From the NCBI GenBank assembly GCA_902495085.1, contig CABUWA010000002.1, positions 1 through 47,449 on the forward strand: DNA of 47,449 nucleotides, read 5' to 3'. Made by a program: the position numbers and the translations under genes. Under the pieces are notes generated by a model, which made no database searches, had not been told where the DNA came from, and saw only the letters and a program-made list of their open reading frames with translations. Below are positions 1 to 10,000 of this stretch, one piece after another. Origin of the DNA: an uncultured Collinsella sp. (GTDB lineage: Bacteria; Actinomycetota; Coriobacteriia; Coriobacteriales; Coriobacteriaceae). The first letter of the stretch is position 1. The number at the start of each line of letters is the position of its first letter.

Positions 1-374
1 GGTACTTTATCCTGATAAAGCTGGCATAACAGCTAGAGTGAACGTCGTATAAAGGCAAGGGAAAATATCAAACAAATCGGTGAACGGTAGTTGTTCGCGC
101 TCGCATTTCCTGCGGATTTGTTAAAAACGCCCTAATGGTATAAAAAAAGAAACATATAACAGCCCTGATGAAGGGGGTGGCTATGTTATCCTTCTCAAAC
201 GGGTGAAATCTTGGGTTTTGGGTTGCAGTTCCAAGGTGGACAAACGTTTTTCCCTGCACCAACGTGTGATGAAGAACGGAAGAAGCCGGTAGTGCAAACC
301 GAAAATTCAAGAATTCAATAAGCAGCGGTGTGAGAGAGCGCCGCATTACACGTAACTAGGAGCGTGGTTACACA
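1..374 (+). promoter_or_regulatory. Leader region upstream of split PFL gene
   Basis: I see no credible gene in this stretch. It starts with a perfect short palindrome, CTTTATC-ct-GATAAAG (5-20), of the size of a regulator site. An AT-rich stretch at 118-144 (TTGTTA, then TATAAA after 15 bases) is a weak promoter candidate. A possible bulged hairpin pairs 151-155 and 161-164 with 179-187. AGGAG at 358-362 is the likely ribosome binding site of the PFL gene. If transcription begins near 150, the leader would be over 200 nt long. Promoter and operator roles are inferred. Confidence 0.3.
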
Positions 375-2426
<2,052 letters not shown>

Positions 2427-2427
2427 C

Positions 2428-2488
2428 TATTGTTAGTGCTATACTAACAATAACGATTACTGATTAGCGCGCCGGTTTCGGCCGGCGC
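2428..2488 (+). promoter_or_regulatory. Two intercistronic hairpins between PFL core and radical subunit
   Basis: Hairpin 1 is a perfect 10-bp stem, TATTGTTAGT (2428-2437) with ACTAACAATA (2443-2452), loop gctat, starting two bases after the pflB stop. Hairpin 2 is a GC-rich 7-bp stem, GCGCCGG (2469-2475) with CCGGCGC (2482-2488). Neither is followed by a clear U-tract. They may act as processing or stability elements or a leaky terminator that sets the ratio of core to glycyl-radical subunit. The structures are visible; the function is inferred. Confidence 0.6.
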
Positions 2489-2511
2489 CTATTAATCGAA
2501 GGAGACACATT

Positions 2512-2763
2512 ATGAAGGTTTCTGAAGTTTCTGAGACTCAGGCCGATAACCTGGTCCACATGCTCGACGCTTACGCCGAGAAGGGTGGCCACCACCTGAA
2601 CATCAACGTCTTCAACCGTGAGACGCTGCTTGACGCTCAGGCTCACCCCGAGAAGTACCCGCAGCTGACCATCCGCGTTTCCGGCTATGCCGTGAACTTC
2701 CACACGCTCACCAAGGAGCAGCAGGACGAGGTCATTTCGCGTACCTTCCACGACAAGTTCTAA
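2512..2763 (+). CDS. grcA: Stand-alone glycyl-radical subunit of pyruvate formate-lyase (GrcA-like)
   Basis: An 83-residue protein that matches the C-terminal glycyl-radical domain of PflB: HLNINVFNRETLLDA, then HPEKYPQLTIRVSGYA with the predicted radical glycine Gly58, then LTKEQQ. E. coli GrcA (YfiD) is a similar free domain that repairs oxygen-damaged PFL, but E. coli PFL keeps its own copy. Here the adjacent PFL has none, so this protein is probably an obligatory subunit. It should be the substrate of the activating enzyme at 10001. AAGGAG (2499-2504) lies at good distance from the ATG. It follows pflB after 85 bases with two hairpins between. The family assignment is firm; the obligatory role is inferred from the missing domain upstream. 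Confidence 0.92.
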   Translation: MKVSEVSETQADNLVHMLDAYAEKGGHHLNINVFNRETLLDAQAHPEKYPQLTIRVSGYAVNFHTLTKEQQDEVISRTFHDKF

Positions 2764-2790
2764 AGGGTTCAACTCCTGTAGGATTACTGG

Positions 2791-2915
2791 GGCCGGTTTT
2801 GGGTTATTTCCCAAAACGTCCTCGGACATGCAAAGAGGCTCCGCTGCGCGCGTTGCGCGGCGGAGCCTCTTTGCGTCCTGCGGAATGTTTTGGGAGGTAG
2901 CCCAAACAGCCCCGG
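2791..2915 (+). ncRNA. Nested-hairpin element A (3' of the PFL radical subunit)
   Basis: Candidate structured element, 28 bases after the stop codon of the glycyl-radical gene. The outer arms 2798-2817 and 2887-2906 pair over 20 positions; the three non-Watson-Crick positions would all be G.U pairs in a plus-strand RNA. Conserved cores CGTCCTCGGACATG (2817-2830) and CGTCCTGCGGAATG (2874-2887) flank an inner 15-bp stem, GCAAAGAGGCTCCGC (2830-2844) with its complement (2860-2874). The same layout recurs at 13812-13940, 19267-19396 and 29128-29248. It may end transcription, but no U-tract follows. Whether it works as RNA or DNA is unknown. Confidence 0.6.
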
Positions 2916-3028
2916 CTGGGTCCTGTGTAGTCACCCTTTAGGCGGAACTCTCCTAATTATTTGGATGAGTCGTTTACTTACTTGTACTGTTACCGTCTTC
3001 CCGCTGTTGTTGGGGTATGCTTTGTTCG

Positions 3029-3048
3029 TATGTAAACGTATGACATGT
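3029..3048 (+). promoter_or_regulatory. LacI-type operator-like site upstream of the regulator gene
   Basis: TATGTAAACGTATGACATGT resembles the sites upstream of the fructosidase gene (ATGAAAACGTTTGACAT type), with the central CG typical of LacI/GalR operators. It lies 18 bases before the preferred start codon of the LacI-family gene, so autoregulation is likely. Inference from shared sequence only. Confidence 0.55.
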
Positions 3049-3065
3049 TGATGGGGGAGGGTGCT

Positions 3066-4076
3066 ATGGCTCGCGAGGGCGCTCGTTCTAAGGATTCTGC
3101 TAAGCCTGGCATCAAGGAAGTTGCAGCGGTGGCGGGGGTTTCGCCTACTACGGTATCTCGCGTGCTGAATAATCGCGGCTATATTAGCCAAGAGACCCGC
3201 GATAAGGTCCATGCCGCGATGGAGCGCATCAACTATACGCCCAACGATATCGCCCGTGCCATGCTCAACGGTCGCCTTAATCTTATCGGTATGATCGTTC
3301 CCTTTGTGAGCAGCCCGTTCCATGCTCAGGTTGTGCAGGCGGTCGAGCGCACGTTGGCGGAAAATGGCTTTAAGATGTTGCTGTGCAACAGCGCCAATCG
3401 ACCCGATCTTGAGCGTTCCTATATCGACATGCTCCGCCGCAATATGGTCGACGGCGTCATCGTCAACTCCCTCAATATCGGTGCCGAGGCATATGCCGAG
3501 ATGGGCTTGAGCCTGGTTGGCATCGACTGCGATCTTGGCGAGGGCTCTGTCCAGATTGCAAGTGACAGCTATGGCATTGGCGAGCTCGCCACGCGCCGTC
3601 TGATTGATGACGGCTGCAGGCGTATCCTGTGCCTGCGCAGCAATAGCCGCATGCGCATGCCTGCCAATAAGCGTACCGATGCCTACCTCGATGTTGTTGA
3701 GCAGGCCGGCTTGTCCGCGCTTGTCCGTGAGGTTGAGTTCGTTAAGCCCGACGACGAAAAGGGCGCGGTCGTTGCGAAGATCCTCGATGAGAACCCCGAT
3801 ATTGACGGCATCTTTGCGGGAGACGATACGATGGCGGCCATCTGTCTCAACGTGATGAAGCAGCGCGGCTTGAGCGCTCCAGACGACATTAAGGTCGTGG
3901 GCGCGGATGGTGCCCGCCGCACTATGACGTTTATGCCTGACTTAACAACCGTACGTCAAGATATCGATCGCATCGGAGAGCTCGCGGCGCAATCCATCAT
4001 TGCTCTTATTAACGGTGAAAAGCCCGAGTCGAATATCAAGCTTCCCGTTGAGCTTATCGAGGGCAAAACCGCGTAG
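3066..4076 (+). CDS. scrR: LacI-family regulator of the sucrose/fructoside operon
   Basis: A 336-residue transcription factor. Residues ~15-40 form a LacI-type helix-turn-helix (IKEVAAVAGVSPTTVSRVLN), followed by the hinge helix (YTPNDIARAML) and a periplasmic-binding-protein-like sugar domain with GDDTMA and LTTVRQDI segments. I start at ATG 3066 because GGGGGAGG sits six bases upstream; an in-frame ATG at 3045 has no such signal and would overlap the operator. It is immediately followed by the fructosidase/PTS/sucrase operon on the same strand. Matching operator-like motifs occur in front of both this gene and that operon, which points to a local repressor. A ligand such as sucrose-6-phosphate or a fructose phosphate is likely by analogy with ScrR but cannot be read from the sequence. 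Confidence 0.85.
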   Translation: MAREGARSKDSAKPGIKEVAAVAGVSPTTVSRVLNNRGYISQETRDKVHAAMERINYTPNDIARAMLNGRLNLIGMIVPFVSSPFHAQVVQAVERTLAENGFKMLLCNSANRPDLERSYIDMLRRNMVDGVIVNSLNIGAEAYAEMGLSLVGIDCDLGEGSVQIASDSYGIGELATRRLIDDGCRRILCLRSNSRMRMPANKRTDAYLDVVEQAGLSALVREVEFVKPDDEKGAVVAKILDENPDIDGIFAGDDTMAAICLNVMKQRGLSAPDDIKVVGADGARRTMTFMPDLTTVRQDIDRIGELAAQSIIALINGEKPESNIKLPVELIEGKTA

Positions 4077-4128
4077 TTCATCCTGTGCCAAAAGAATTCC
4101 TCAAACGCCTCCGATGACCGTTCGCCGG

Positions 4129-4217
4129 CATATGTCAACCGTTTACCGACGACTGGAACTGCGAAAAGACGTATTGATATGAAAACGTTTGACATATGAA
4201 AACGATTGACATATCTT
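4129..4217 (+). promoter_or_regulatory. Operator array and promoter of the sucrose operon
   Basis: Three operator-like copies lie here: an inverted one, CATATGTCAACCGTTTAC (4129-4146), and two in tandem, about 4179-4197 and 4195-4213, sharing the pattern ATGAAAACGnTTGACAT with 16-base spacing. The first tandem copy contains the -35-like TTGACA (4189-4194), followed after 17 bases by TATCTT (4212-4217), so a bound repressor would cover the promoter. The preferred fructosidase start codon is at 4260. Confidence 0.6.
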
Positions 4218-4259
4218 GCCATTGTACCGAGTTAGTATGTCGTGGAAAGGAAGTCTCGG

Positions 4260-5642
4260 ATGCACAAGGTGTATTACCAGCCTGAGGGAATTTGGGTAGG
4301 CGACATCATGCCGTACGGCGAGGACGGCACGTTCTATCTCTATCATCAGCGTGACACGCGTAACCCCGAACCTTTCGGAGAGCCGTTTGGCTGGGCACTC
4401 GCTACGACCAAGGATTTCGTCAACTACAAGGACTTTGGCGAGAGCCTTGAGCGCGGCGGCGACGAGGAAGTCGACCAGTACATTTATGCCGGCACGGTGT
4501 TTAAGGTGGGCGACAAGTACCATGCGCTCTACACTGGTTGCAATCGCGATAAGGTCCGCGCACGTTTGATGAAGCAGGTTCTTCTTCACGCAACGAGCGA
4601 CGACGCCGTCAAGTGGGAGAAGAACATCGCCGAGACGCTGCTTCCGCCCCAGGAGGGTTACGATGACCGCAACTGGCGCGATCCCTTTGTGCTTTGGGAT
4701 GAGGAGAACGAAGAGTACATGCTCATCCTCGGCACGCGTGTGGGCGAGGACAAGCGTCTGATGACCGGCCGCCTGGTCAAGTTCACCTCCAAGGATCTGA
4801 CCAACTGGGAGTTCCAGGGCGACTGGTGGAACCCAGGCCTGTACACCATGTTTGAGATGCCTGATCTCTTTAAGATGGGCGACTGGTGGTACCTCGTCTT
4901 TTCCGAGTACAGCGACGGCAACAAGACCCGTTACCGCATGTCCAAGTCCATCAACGGTCCTTGGATTACCCCCGCTGACGACTCCTTCGACGGCCGCGCG
5001 TACTACGCCGCTCGCACCGCATTCGATGGCGAGCGTCGCGTTCTCTTTGGTTGGGTTCCTACGCGTGACGAGGGCGGCGACCCCAGCTCTTACCTGTGGG
5101 GTGGTACCTTCATGCCCCTCGAGATCGTTCAGCGTGCCGACGGAACGCTCGGCACCAAGCTTCCCGACAGCATGCTCGGCGCCTTTGGCGAGGGCAAGGC
5201 TGTCGAAGCCTTCGAGCTCTCCTGCGAGTCGGGCAAGGTCGAGCAGGTTTTGTCTGCAGACGCCGGCTCCACCTACTTGCTCGATACCGACATTGAGCTC
5301 GGCGGTAACGCTGCCGGCTTCTCGGTCAAGTTCGCCGAGGACGCCGAGACCGGTCTTGCCTATGAGTTCCGCGCCAACCTGCGCGAGGGCAAGCTCGAGT
5401 TCACGCCGGCTCCCCAGTACCCGTGGTTCCAGGTCAACAACATGGGCCTCGAGCGTCCGTTGTTCTTTAAGGGCGAGGGCACTCATCATGTGCGCCTGGT
5501 CGTTGACGACGATATCGCGACCATCTTTGTCGATGATGTTGCGCTCAACGCTCGCTTCTGCAACAAGCAGGGCAAGGGTGTGGCGCTTACCGTCACCGAC
5601 GGTGCGCTCAAGTGCGCAAACGCAACGATCGCGTCTCTGTAG
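4260..5642 (+). CDS. GH32-like beta-fructosidase
   Basis: A 460-residue cytoplasmic protein (no signal peptide) of the five-bladed beta-propeller glycosidases, clan GH-J. The three expected acidic motifs are visible in divergent form: Asp15 in IWVGDIMPY (for WMNDPNG), Arg140-Asp141 in WRDPFV, and Glu199 in FEMPDLF (for the ECPD acid/base motif). A beta-sandwich C-terminal region follows from about residue 330. It should split fructosyl linkages of an imported, perhaps phosphorylated, fructoside; substrate specificity is not readable. It is the first gene of the operon with the PTS permease and scrB. I chose ATG 4260 because AAGGAAG lies just upstream; a GTG at 4242 is in frame but lacks a signal. 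The change from ECPD to EMPD and the loss of the NDPNG consensus mark a different subfamily from the scrB in the same operon. Confidence 0.8.
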   Translation: MHKVYYQPEGIWVGDIMPYGEDGTFYLYHQRDTRNPEPFGEPFGWALATTKDFVNYKDFGESLERGGDEEVDQYIYAGTVFKVGDKYHALYTGCNRDKVRARLMKQVLLHATSDDAVKWEKNIAETLLPPQEGYDDRNWRDPFVLWDEENEEYMLILGTRVGEDKRLMTGRLVKFTSKDLTNWEFQGDWWNPGLYTMFEMPDLFKMGDWWYLVFSEYSDGNKTRYRMSKSINGPWITPADDSFDGRAYYAARTAFDGERRVLFGWVPTRDEGGDPSSYLWGGTFMPLEIVQRADGTLGTKLPDSMLGAFGEGKAVEAFELSCESGKVEQVLSADAGSTYLLDTDIELGGNAAGFSVKFAEDAETGLAYEFRANLREGKLEFTPAPQYPWFQVNNMGLERPLFFKGEGTHHVRLVVDDDIATIFVDDVALNARFCNKQGKGVALTVTDGALKCANATIASL

Positions 5643-5687
5643 CGGCAACGAACCGTTTTATGATTTAGAAAAGGAATGGAGAGGAAC

Positions 5688-7139
5688 ATGGACTACAAGG
5701 CAGTGTCCCAGCAAGTCGTCGACAACGTCGGCGGACTGGAGAACATCGAGGGCGCCACGCATTGCGTGACCCGTCTGCGTCTGGTGCTCAAGGATACGAG
5801 CAAATACAACAAGGCCGAGCTCGAGAACATCGATGGCGTCAAGGGCGTGCTGTACAACAGCGGCCAGCTCATGATCATCTTCGGTACCGGTACCGTCAAC
5901 AAGGTTTACGATGAGTTTATGGCTCTGACGGGCGTTAAGGAGATCAGCGCTTCCGAGGTCAAGGGCGCCGAGGCGGACAAGAAGGGCAAGTTCTTCTCGG
6001 TCCTCAAGGTATTCTCGGACATCTTTATCCCCATCATTCCCGCCTTCGTCGGCGCTGCAATCATCATCGGCCTTAAGTCGCTGATCGTTGCCAACGGCCT
6101 CTTCGGCATGGAGGGCAGCCTCGCCGATCACAGCGAGTTCCTCAAGAACCTCGCAAGCTTCTTTGCCATTATCGCCACCACCTTTGACTACCTGCCTGTC
6201 CTGGTTATGTATAGCGCGGTCAAGCGTTTTGGCGGCAACCCGATCCTGGGCATCCTCGTCGGTATCGTCATGGTTCACCCGAGTCTTATGAACCGTAACA
6301 CGTTCGTTATGGACCCGACGGGTGCTGAGTACTGGAACTTCGGTCCGCTCTCCATCCCCATGGTTGCTTTCCAGGGCGGCGTGTTCCCTGCAATCCTGAC
6401 TGCCTGGTTTATGGCCAAGGTCGAAAAGATTGCCCAGAAGTACATCCCCGAGGTCGTCTCGTTTGTCTTTGTCCCGACCGTTACCCTGATTCTTGCTAAC
6501 GTTGCCCTGTTCACCGTGTTCGGCCCGCTCGGCAACCTGATCGGCGACGTCCTCGCTGGCGTAATCGATGTCCTGTACAACAGGATGGGCGTCTTTGGTG
6601 CCTTTGTCTTCGCCGCGTTCCTGCAGCCGCTCGTCGTTACCGGTACGCATCAGTTCATCCAGGGTATCGAGGCAAACCTCGTTGCCACGACTGGCTTCAA
6701 CTACATCCAGGCCATCTGGTCGGTCTCCATCATCGCCCAGGGCGGCGGCGCCATCGGCATGTACCTCATTCACAAGAAGCACTCCAAAGAGCGCAACATC
6801 TGCATGTCGTCCTTTATTCCGACGCTGGTCGGTATCTCCGAGCCCGCTATCTTCGCTGCAAACATGCGCTATTCGATCATTCCGTTCATCTGCGCATGCA
6901 TCGGTGCAGGCTGCGGCGGTGCCTTCGTGAAGTTCTTTGAGGTGCGCGCCATCGGTCAGGGTCTGACCGGTGTGCTTGGCCTGCTCATCGTTACGCCTGA
7001 GACTCTCGTGTGGTATGTGGCTGGTAATCTCATCGCCTTTATCGTGCCGATCGTCTTGATCTTTGCCTACAACAAGGCAAAGGGCGTTCCGACCACCGAT
7101 GAAGAGGGCGCTGGTGCTGGCTTCGATGTCAGCTTCTAG
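5688..7139 (+). CDS. scrA: PTS EIIBC component, sucrose type
   Basis: A 483-residue integral membrane transporter that takes up and phosphorylates a disaccharide, most likely sucrose to sucrose-6-phosphate. The N-terminal EIIB domain carries the phosphocysteine Cys26 in the THCVTRLRLVLKD motif. From about residue 100 follows an EIIC domain with many membrane segments and the GISEPAIF signature. There is no EIIA domain, so a EIIA from elsewhere must donate phosphate, as is usual for ScrA-type proteins. GGAGAGG (5678-5684) supports ATG 5688; an in-frame ATG at 5676 overlaps its own signal. It lies 45 bases after the fructosidase and before scrB, in one operon. Confidence 0.9.
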   Translation: MDYKAVSQQVVDNVGGLENIEGATHCVTRLRLVLKDTSKYNKAELENIDGVKGVLYNSGQLMIIFGTGTVNKVYDEFMALTGVKEISASEVKGAEADKKGKFFSVLKVFSDIFIPIIPAFVGAAIIIGLKSLIVANGLFGMEGSLADHSEFLKNLASFFAIIATTFDYLPVLVMYSAVKRFGGNPILGILVGIVMVHPSLMNRNTFVMDPTGAEYWNFGPLSIPMVAFQGGVFPAILTAWFMAKVEKIAQKYIPEVVSFVFVPTVTLILANVALFTVFGPLGNLIGDVLAGVIDVLYNRMGVFGAFVFAAFLQPLVVTGTHQFIQGIEANLVATTGFNYIQAIWSVSIIAQGGGAIGMYLIHKKHSKERNICMSSFIPTLVGISEPAIFAANMRYSIIPFICACIGAGCGGAFVKFFEVRAIGQGLTGVLGLLIVTPETLVWYVAGNLIAFIVPIVLIFAYNKAKGVPTTDEEGAGAGFDVSF

Positions 7140-7178
7140 TTGAGCCGTTCAGCGTAATGTGCGGATAAGTCCATTTGA

Positions 7179-7216
7179 GGAAGGGCGCTCGGCTCGTGCG
7201 AGTCGAGCGTCCTTCC
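7179..7216 (+). promoter_or_regulatory. Intercistronic hairpin between scrA and scrB
   Basis: GGAAGGGCGCTCG (7179-7191) pairs with CGAGCGTCCTTCC (7204-7216) apart from one central mismatch; the loop can pair further (CTCG with CGAG). No U-tract follows, so it is more likely a stability or processing element than a full terminator. It ends 18 bases before the scrB start. Confidence 0.5.
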
Positions 7217-7234
7217 CTATAGACGAGAAAGTCA

Positions 7235-8683
7235 ATGGCGATGTTTAATCAAAAAAATAAGGTGACACGCGCGGACTATGAGCAGTGGCGTGCCGGACAG
7301 GATGAGACGGCTGGTCGCATCGCGTCCGACCCCGATAGGCTCCTGTTCCATGTGGAGCCTGAGCTTGGCTGGCTCAACGACCCCAACGGTTTGGTTCAGA
7401 TTGGTGATACGTATCACATCTATCATCAATACGATCCGTTCGATGCTGCGCATGGCGGTCCAGTGCTTTGGAACCATCTGACGACAAAGGATTTTGTGAC
7501 GTACGAGAATCATGGCTCCGTGCTGTTCCCCGATTCCGATTTGGATTCGAACGGAGCGTATTCTGGTTCTGCCTTTGTACGCGATGGCAAGATTCACTAC
7601 TTCTATACCGGCAACGTCAAGCATTTTGACCGCGATGATTACGACTACGTGTTGACGGGTCGTGAGCAAAACCAGATTCATATGGTTGCCGAGAATCCCG
7701 ACGAATTGGGCGAGAAGTGCATAGCTGTTGGACCGGTCGATTACCCCGACGATATCGGTACGCACGTGCGCGACCCCAAGATCCTTGAGCACGACGGTAT
7801 CTACTACATGGTTCTGGGCGCTCGTACGAAAGACGATCGCGGCTGCGTGCTTGTCTATACCTCGCGCGATCTAGAGGACTGGAACTATGCGACGCGTATT
7901 GAGCTGGGCGAGAAGTTTGGCTTTATGTGGGAGTGCCCCGATCTGTTCGAGCTCGATGGTGAGCTTATTCTCGTTTGCTGTCCGCAGGGTGTGCCTGCCG
8001 ATGGATGGCGTTACCGCAATCCGCATCAGTGCGTGTGGTTCTCCATCGAGGCCGATTGGGAGGCGCCGAGCTTTAAAATCGTCGGGCAGGGCATGCCCCC
8101 GATGGTCGATGCCGGTTTTGATTTCTATGCTCCGCAGTCCTTTGAGGATGCTGCAGGCCGGCGTTTGATGATCGGATGGTCGGGTTGCCCCGACGCGACG
8201 GCAGAAAACCCGACGGTGGCGCGCGGGTGGCAGTGCGCGTTGACGGTGCCGCGAGAGCTGAGCATGCGCGATGGTAAGCTCTGCCAGCAGCCGGCGCACG
8301 AGATTGAGAGGATGCGCGGCGACTGCGTTCGCGCGACAGGCGGTGAAACCGTTGAGGAGCCGGGCCGCCTGTTTGATGTTGTGGTTTCCTGTGAGGGCGC
8401 CAAGATGGTCGAGCTCGAAATCCGCAAGGGTGTCTTTGTGCGCTATGCAGACGGGATGCTTACCCTCGACATGGGTGACGAAGGCTATGGGCGCGACCAG
8501 AGGTCGATCGAGCTCAGCGAGCTTCGCGACCTGCGCGTGCTTTCGGACACTACGATGGTCGAGATTTTTGCAAATGGCGGCGAGGCGGCACTTACGAGCC
8601 GTACCTATTCGCCGGCGGTTCCGGCGATGGGGTTGCATGCCGAGAGTGCGGCGTCGATGGATTTCTACCGCCTCGCGCATTAA
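7235..8683 (+). CDS. scrB: Sucrose-6-phosphate hydrolase (GH32)
   Basis: A 482-residue cytoplasmic enzyme that cleaves sucrose-6-phosphate to glucose-6-phosphate and fructose. It shows the canonical GH32 motifs: GWLNDPNG with nucleophile Asp49, HVRDPK with Asp180, and WECPDLF with acid/base Glu233, in a propeller of normal length with a C-terminal beta-sandwich. It follows the PTS gene by 95 bases, separated by a hairpin. The ribosome binding site is weak (GAGAAAG), and the start could be the ATG at 7235 or the one at 7241. Its product would feed the phosphofructokinase encoded at 29272. Confidence 0.92.
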   Translation: MAMFNQKNKVTRADYEQWRAGQDETAGRIASDPDRLLFHVEPELGWLNDPNGLVQIGDTYHIYHQYDPFDAAHGGPVLWNHLTTKDFVTYENHGSVLFPDSDLDSNGAYSGSAFVRDGKIHYFYTGNVKHFDRDDYDYVLTGREQNQIHMVAENPDELGEKCIAVGPVDYPDDIGTHVRDPKILEHDGIYYMVLGARTKDDRGCVLVYTSRDLEDWNYATRIELGEKFGFMWECPDLFELDGELILVCCPQGVPADGWRYRNPHQCVWFSIEADWEAPSFKIVGQGMPPMVDAGFDFYAPQSFEDAAGRRLMIGWSGCPDATAENPTVARGWQCALTVPRELSMRDGKLCQQPAHEIERMRGDCVRATGGETVEEPGRLFDVVVSCEGAKMVELEIRKGVFVRYADGMLTLDMGDEGYGRDQRSIELSELRDLRVLSDTTMVEIFANGGEAALTSRTYSPAVPAMGLHAESAASMDFYRLAH

Positions 8684-8835
8684 CCATGCGTGAGACACGA
8701 TTGGACTTGCTGGGCGGAATGTGTTGCAGTTGCCGCAGCGAACTACCGTTTATCGCGTATAGCTACCGTTTGCGGGATAAGTAACACTCATTTATAAACC
8801 GTGTAAAATCTCAGCCAAGCACGGAGTTTTCCAGG

Positions 8836-8874
8836 GAGACGCTGTCCTTTGTTATGTGCAAGGGACGGCGTCTC
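8836..8874 (+). terminator. Hairpin with short T-run between scrB and degV
   Basis: GAGACGC-t-GTCC pairs with GGAC-g-GCGTCTC and is followed by TTT. It may end the sucrose operon. Upstream, at 8743-8771, CTACCGTTT is repeated with a 20-base period, and TAAAAT (8804-8809) could be a -10 box. If that promoter is real, the hairpin would lie in the degV leader. Confidence 0.5.
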
Positions 8875-8959
8875 TTTGGCGCTTGGACGCCGTTGTGCAA
8901 CAGTGCGGCGGCGCGTGCCATGTATTGAAAAACCAATGTCGAGATGGGTCGTGATAAGA

Positions 8960-9814
8960 ATGGGCAAGTACGTAATCGTGGTTGAATCTGGTTCGGATGT
9001 GACGCCAGAGCTCTGCGAACGCTACGGCATCGTGCGCGTGCCCATGCATGTCACGATTGGTGACGAGACCGTCGAGGACGGCTCGATCGATCCGCTCGAG
9101 ATTTATTCGCGCTGCAACGAGTTTGGCGTGATGCCCAAGACCAGTGGCTGCGCACCGGCAGATTTCTCCCGTGTGTACGACCGCATTCACGCCGAGCAGC
9201 CCGACGCGACTATTCTGCATCTCGCGTATTCCGAGGCCACGACCTGCTCGCATCAGTCCTCAAAGATTGCGGCCCAGGGGCGCGACTACGTGTTCTCCAT
9301 GGACACGCGCTTTGTCTCGGTGGGCCAGTCGCTCGTTGTCGTCGAGACCGCCAAATACATCGAGGCTCACCCCGATGCCACCGTCGACGAGATCTTTGCA
9401 TTTACGAACTCCGTCATGGACCGCGTGCTGTTGGGCTTTGTTCCTACGGACCTTGCCTTCCTTAAGGCGGGCGGTCGCTTGTCCAACGTCGCGTTCCTAG
9501 GCGCCCATCTGCTCAAGATTAAGCCCTGCATTGAGGTGACGGGCGGCAAGTTCGTGGCGACTAAGAAGTTCCGCGGCTCTATGCTCAAGTGCGCCCGCGC
9601 CTTTATTGACCACATGGTTGCCAAGGGCGAGATCGACTACTCGCACATTGGCCTGGCGTATTCGGTGGGCCTTTCCCAGGAGCTGCGCGACGACATGGAG
9701 GTCTATGCGCATGACCTGGGCTTTAAGGATATTACCTGGACTCAGGTTGGCGGTGTCATCTCGAGCCATTGCGGCCCGACCGCCTTCGGTGCGGTGCTCA
9801 CGCTTAAGGCGTAA
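8960..9814 (+). CDS. DegV family fatty-acid-binding protein
   Basis: A 284-residue cytoplasmic protein of the DegV/FakB family, which binds a fatty acid between two domains and presents it to the FakA kinase. Family features visible are VIVVESGSDVTPE at the N-terminus, PKTSGCAPADF, and a late GGVISSHCGPTAFG that matches the DegV C-terminal (V)GPGTxG-like segment. No fakA is present in the window, and Coriobacteria often carry several degV genes. The start is uncertain: the frame is open upstream to 8849, but homology starts at MGKYVIVVESGSD, so I use ATG 8960, which has only a weak signal. Confidence 0.85.
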   Translation: MGKYVIVVESGSDVTPELCERYGIVRVPMHVTIGDETVEDGSIDPLEIYSRCNEFGVMPKTSGCAPADFSRVYDRIHAEQPDATILHLAYSEATTCSHQSSKIAAQGRDYVFSMDTRFVSVGQSLVVVETAKYIEAHPDATVDEIFAFTNSVMDRVLLGFVPTDLAFLKAGGRLSNVAFLGAHLLKIKPCIEVTGGKFVATKKFRGSMLKCARAFIDHMVAKGEIDYSHIGLAYSVGLSQELRDDMEVYAHDLGFKDITWTQVGGVISSHCGPTAFGAVLTLKA

Positions 9815-9851
9815 GGCCTGGCGTCTATCGATTTCTATTGCCTCGGCGACG

Positions 9852-9876
9852 GGCGGGTTGTGACAACCTTCCCGCC
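9852..9876 (+). terminator. Terminator after degV
   Basis: GGCGGG (9852-9857) pairs with CCCGCC (9871-9876), followed by gcTTTT. It sits 37 bases after the degV stop. Confidence 0.6.
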
Positions 9877-10000
9877 GCTTTTGCGTGAAGTAAAATAGGA
9901 CGACCTAATTGACCCCTAAACCGTTTTGCCATCATGCGTATGGGCTAGAATGGCTCTGACATTTATGTAACTAAAACCAATGAGAGGCAAGGTAGCGGGA

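Noticed and set aside
68..346. 92-codon minus-strand frame upstream of pflB
   Set aside because: No RBS or recognisable domain, and it covers the likely promoter and leader of pflB.
4143..5648. Long minus-strand open frame opposite the GH32-like gene
   Set aside because: Shadow of a well-supported coding strand with operators and RBS in the right place; no family similarity.
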